Shown: in pieces, positions 63,490 to 64,000 of the stretch | Position numbering within the stretch: the first letter of the stretch is position 1 | Layout of the letters: each line of letters opens with the position of its first letter | Origin: Bactericera cockerelli | Taxonomy: Eukaryota > Arthropoda > Insecta > Hemiptera > Triozidae | Direction: 5' to 3' | Length of the DNA: 64,000 bases | Assembly (NCBI GenBank): GCA_024516035.1 | Contig: CM044965.1 | Span: 1,641,269-1,705,268 of the forward strand | Made by a program: the position numbers and the translations under genes | The notes under the pieces: model-generated | What the model was told of the DNA's origin: nothing | What the model saw: the letters and a program-made list of their open reading frames with translations, nothing else | Database searches by the model: none

Positions 63490-63920
63490 ATGTGTTCTGG
63501 AGAAATGAATTAACTAAAGAGAATGGAGGATGAACACATTTAACACGCCTGCTTCCACGAAGTTGTTGGTATAAGTTTGATAGCAGATGGCATGGAACTA
63601 ACTAAAGAGAAAGGAGGATGAACACACTTAACACGCCTGCTTCCACGAAGTTGTTGGTATAAGTTTGATAGCAGATGCATGGAACTAACTAAAGAGAAAG
63701 GAGGATGAACACATTTAACACGCCTGCTTCCACGCAGTTGTTGGTATAAGTTTGATAGCAGATGGCATGGAATTAACTAAAGAGAATGAAGGATGAACAT
63801 ATTTAACACGCCTGCTTCCTGGTTGTTCTTGCTATAAAGTTCTGGAGAAATGAATTAACTAAAGAGAATGGAGGCTGAGCACACTGCTTCCTGGGTGTTC
63901 TTGTTAAAAGTAGGTATGTC
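63490..63920. repeat. 88-89-bp tandem repeat
   Basis: acacgcctgcttccacg starts near 63544, 63631 and 63719, with a decayed copy at 63807, and aactaactaaagagaaagg and gtataagtttgatagcagat between. A last short unit follows at 63845-63900. Confidence 0.92.
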
Positions 63921-64000
63921 TGTCGATTGCGAAAGCTTTATGTCACTGCGACCGTAAATATCTTTTGTGACATACCTTGGAGTTAAATTATAATTCTAAT

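Overview
The window looks like nuclear DNA of an invertebrate animal, most likely an arthropod (a hemipteran is possible; this is an inference). The evidence is spliced genes with canonical GT-AG introns, tRNA- and 5S-rRNA-derived SINEs, Helitron, mariner-like, hAT-like and THAP/DDE DNA transposons, poly(A)-tailed LINE fragments and very dense (CT)n/(GA)n tracts. There are no operons, bacterial genes or CRISPR arrays. One assembly gap of 100 N lies at 40623-40722. Two cellular genes are supported. (1) A BTB-BACK-TLDc protein on the minus strand has eight exons between 37199 and 4709. All splice phases join, giving 439 residues, and the N-terminal half of the BTB domain is not found in the window. 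(2) SNRPE (spliceosomal Sm protein E) on the plus strand has two exons (29251-29398 and 30255-30403) and lies inside the 21.7-kb intron of the first gene. Layout: 1-4030 holds two tandem arrays (19-bp and 36-bp units) beyond the 3' end of the TLDc gene. 4328-4730 is a 27-bp array grown from the stop-codon region. 4.7-12.1 kb holds six exons, interleaved with minisatellites made from exon edges. 12.8-29.1 kb is one large THAP/DDE DNA transposon whose inside is tandemly duplicated (two copies of about 7.37 kb). 29.2-30.4 kb is SNRPE. 30.6-33.0 kb holds a decayed LTR-element protease, a hAT-like MITE and SINEs. 33.0-33.96 kb is an exon with eleven extra copies of its splice donor. 34.1-36.9 kb holds a Helitron and a long-inverted-repeat element with a mariner-like transposase fragment. 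37.0-37.2 kb is the BTB exon. 37.2-64 kb has no confident gene: it is SINEs, two truncated LINEs, a pogo/Tigger-like element, polypurine/polypyrimidine tracts and small tandem repeats. The most unusual feature is that the BTB-BACK-TLDc gene carries tandem arrays built from its own exon boundaries: 12 copies of one splice donor, about 38 copies of another, 8 copies of an acceptor, two donors in two copies, and an array of the stop-codon segment. This is read directly from the sequence. Its effect on splicing or expression is unknown.
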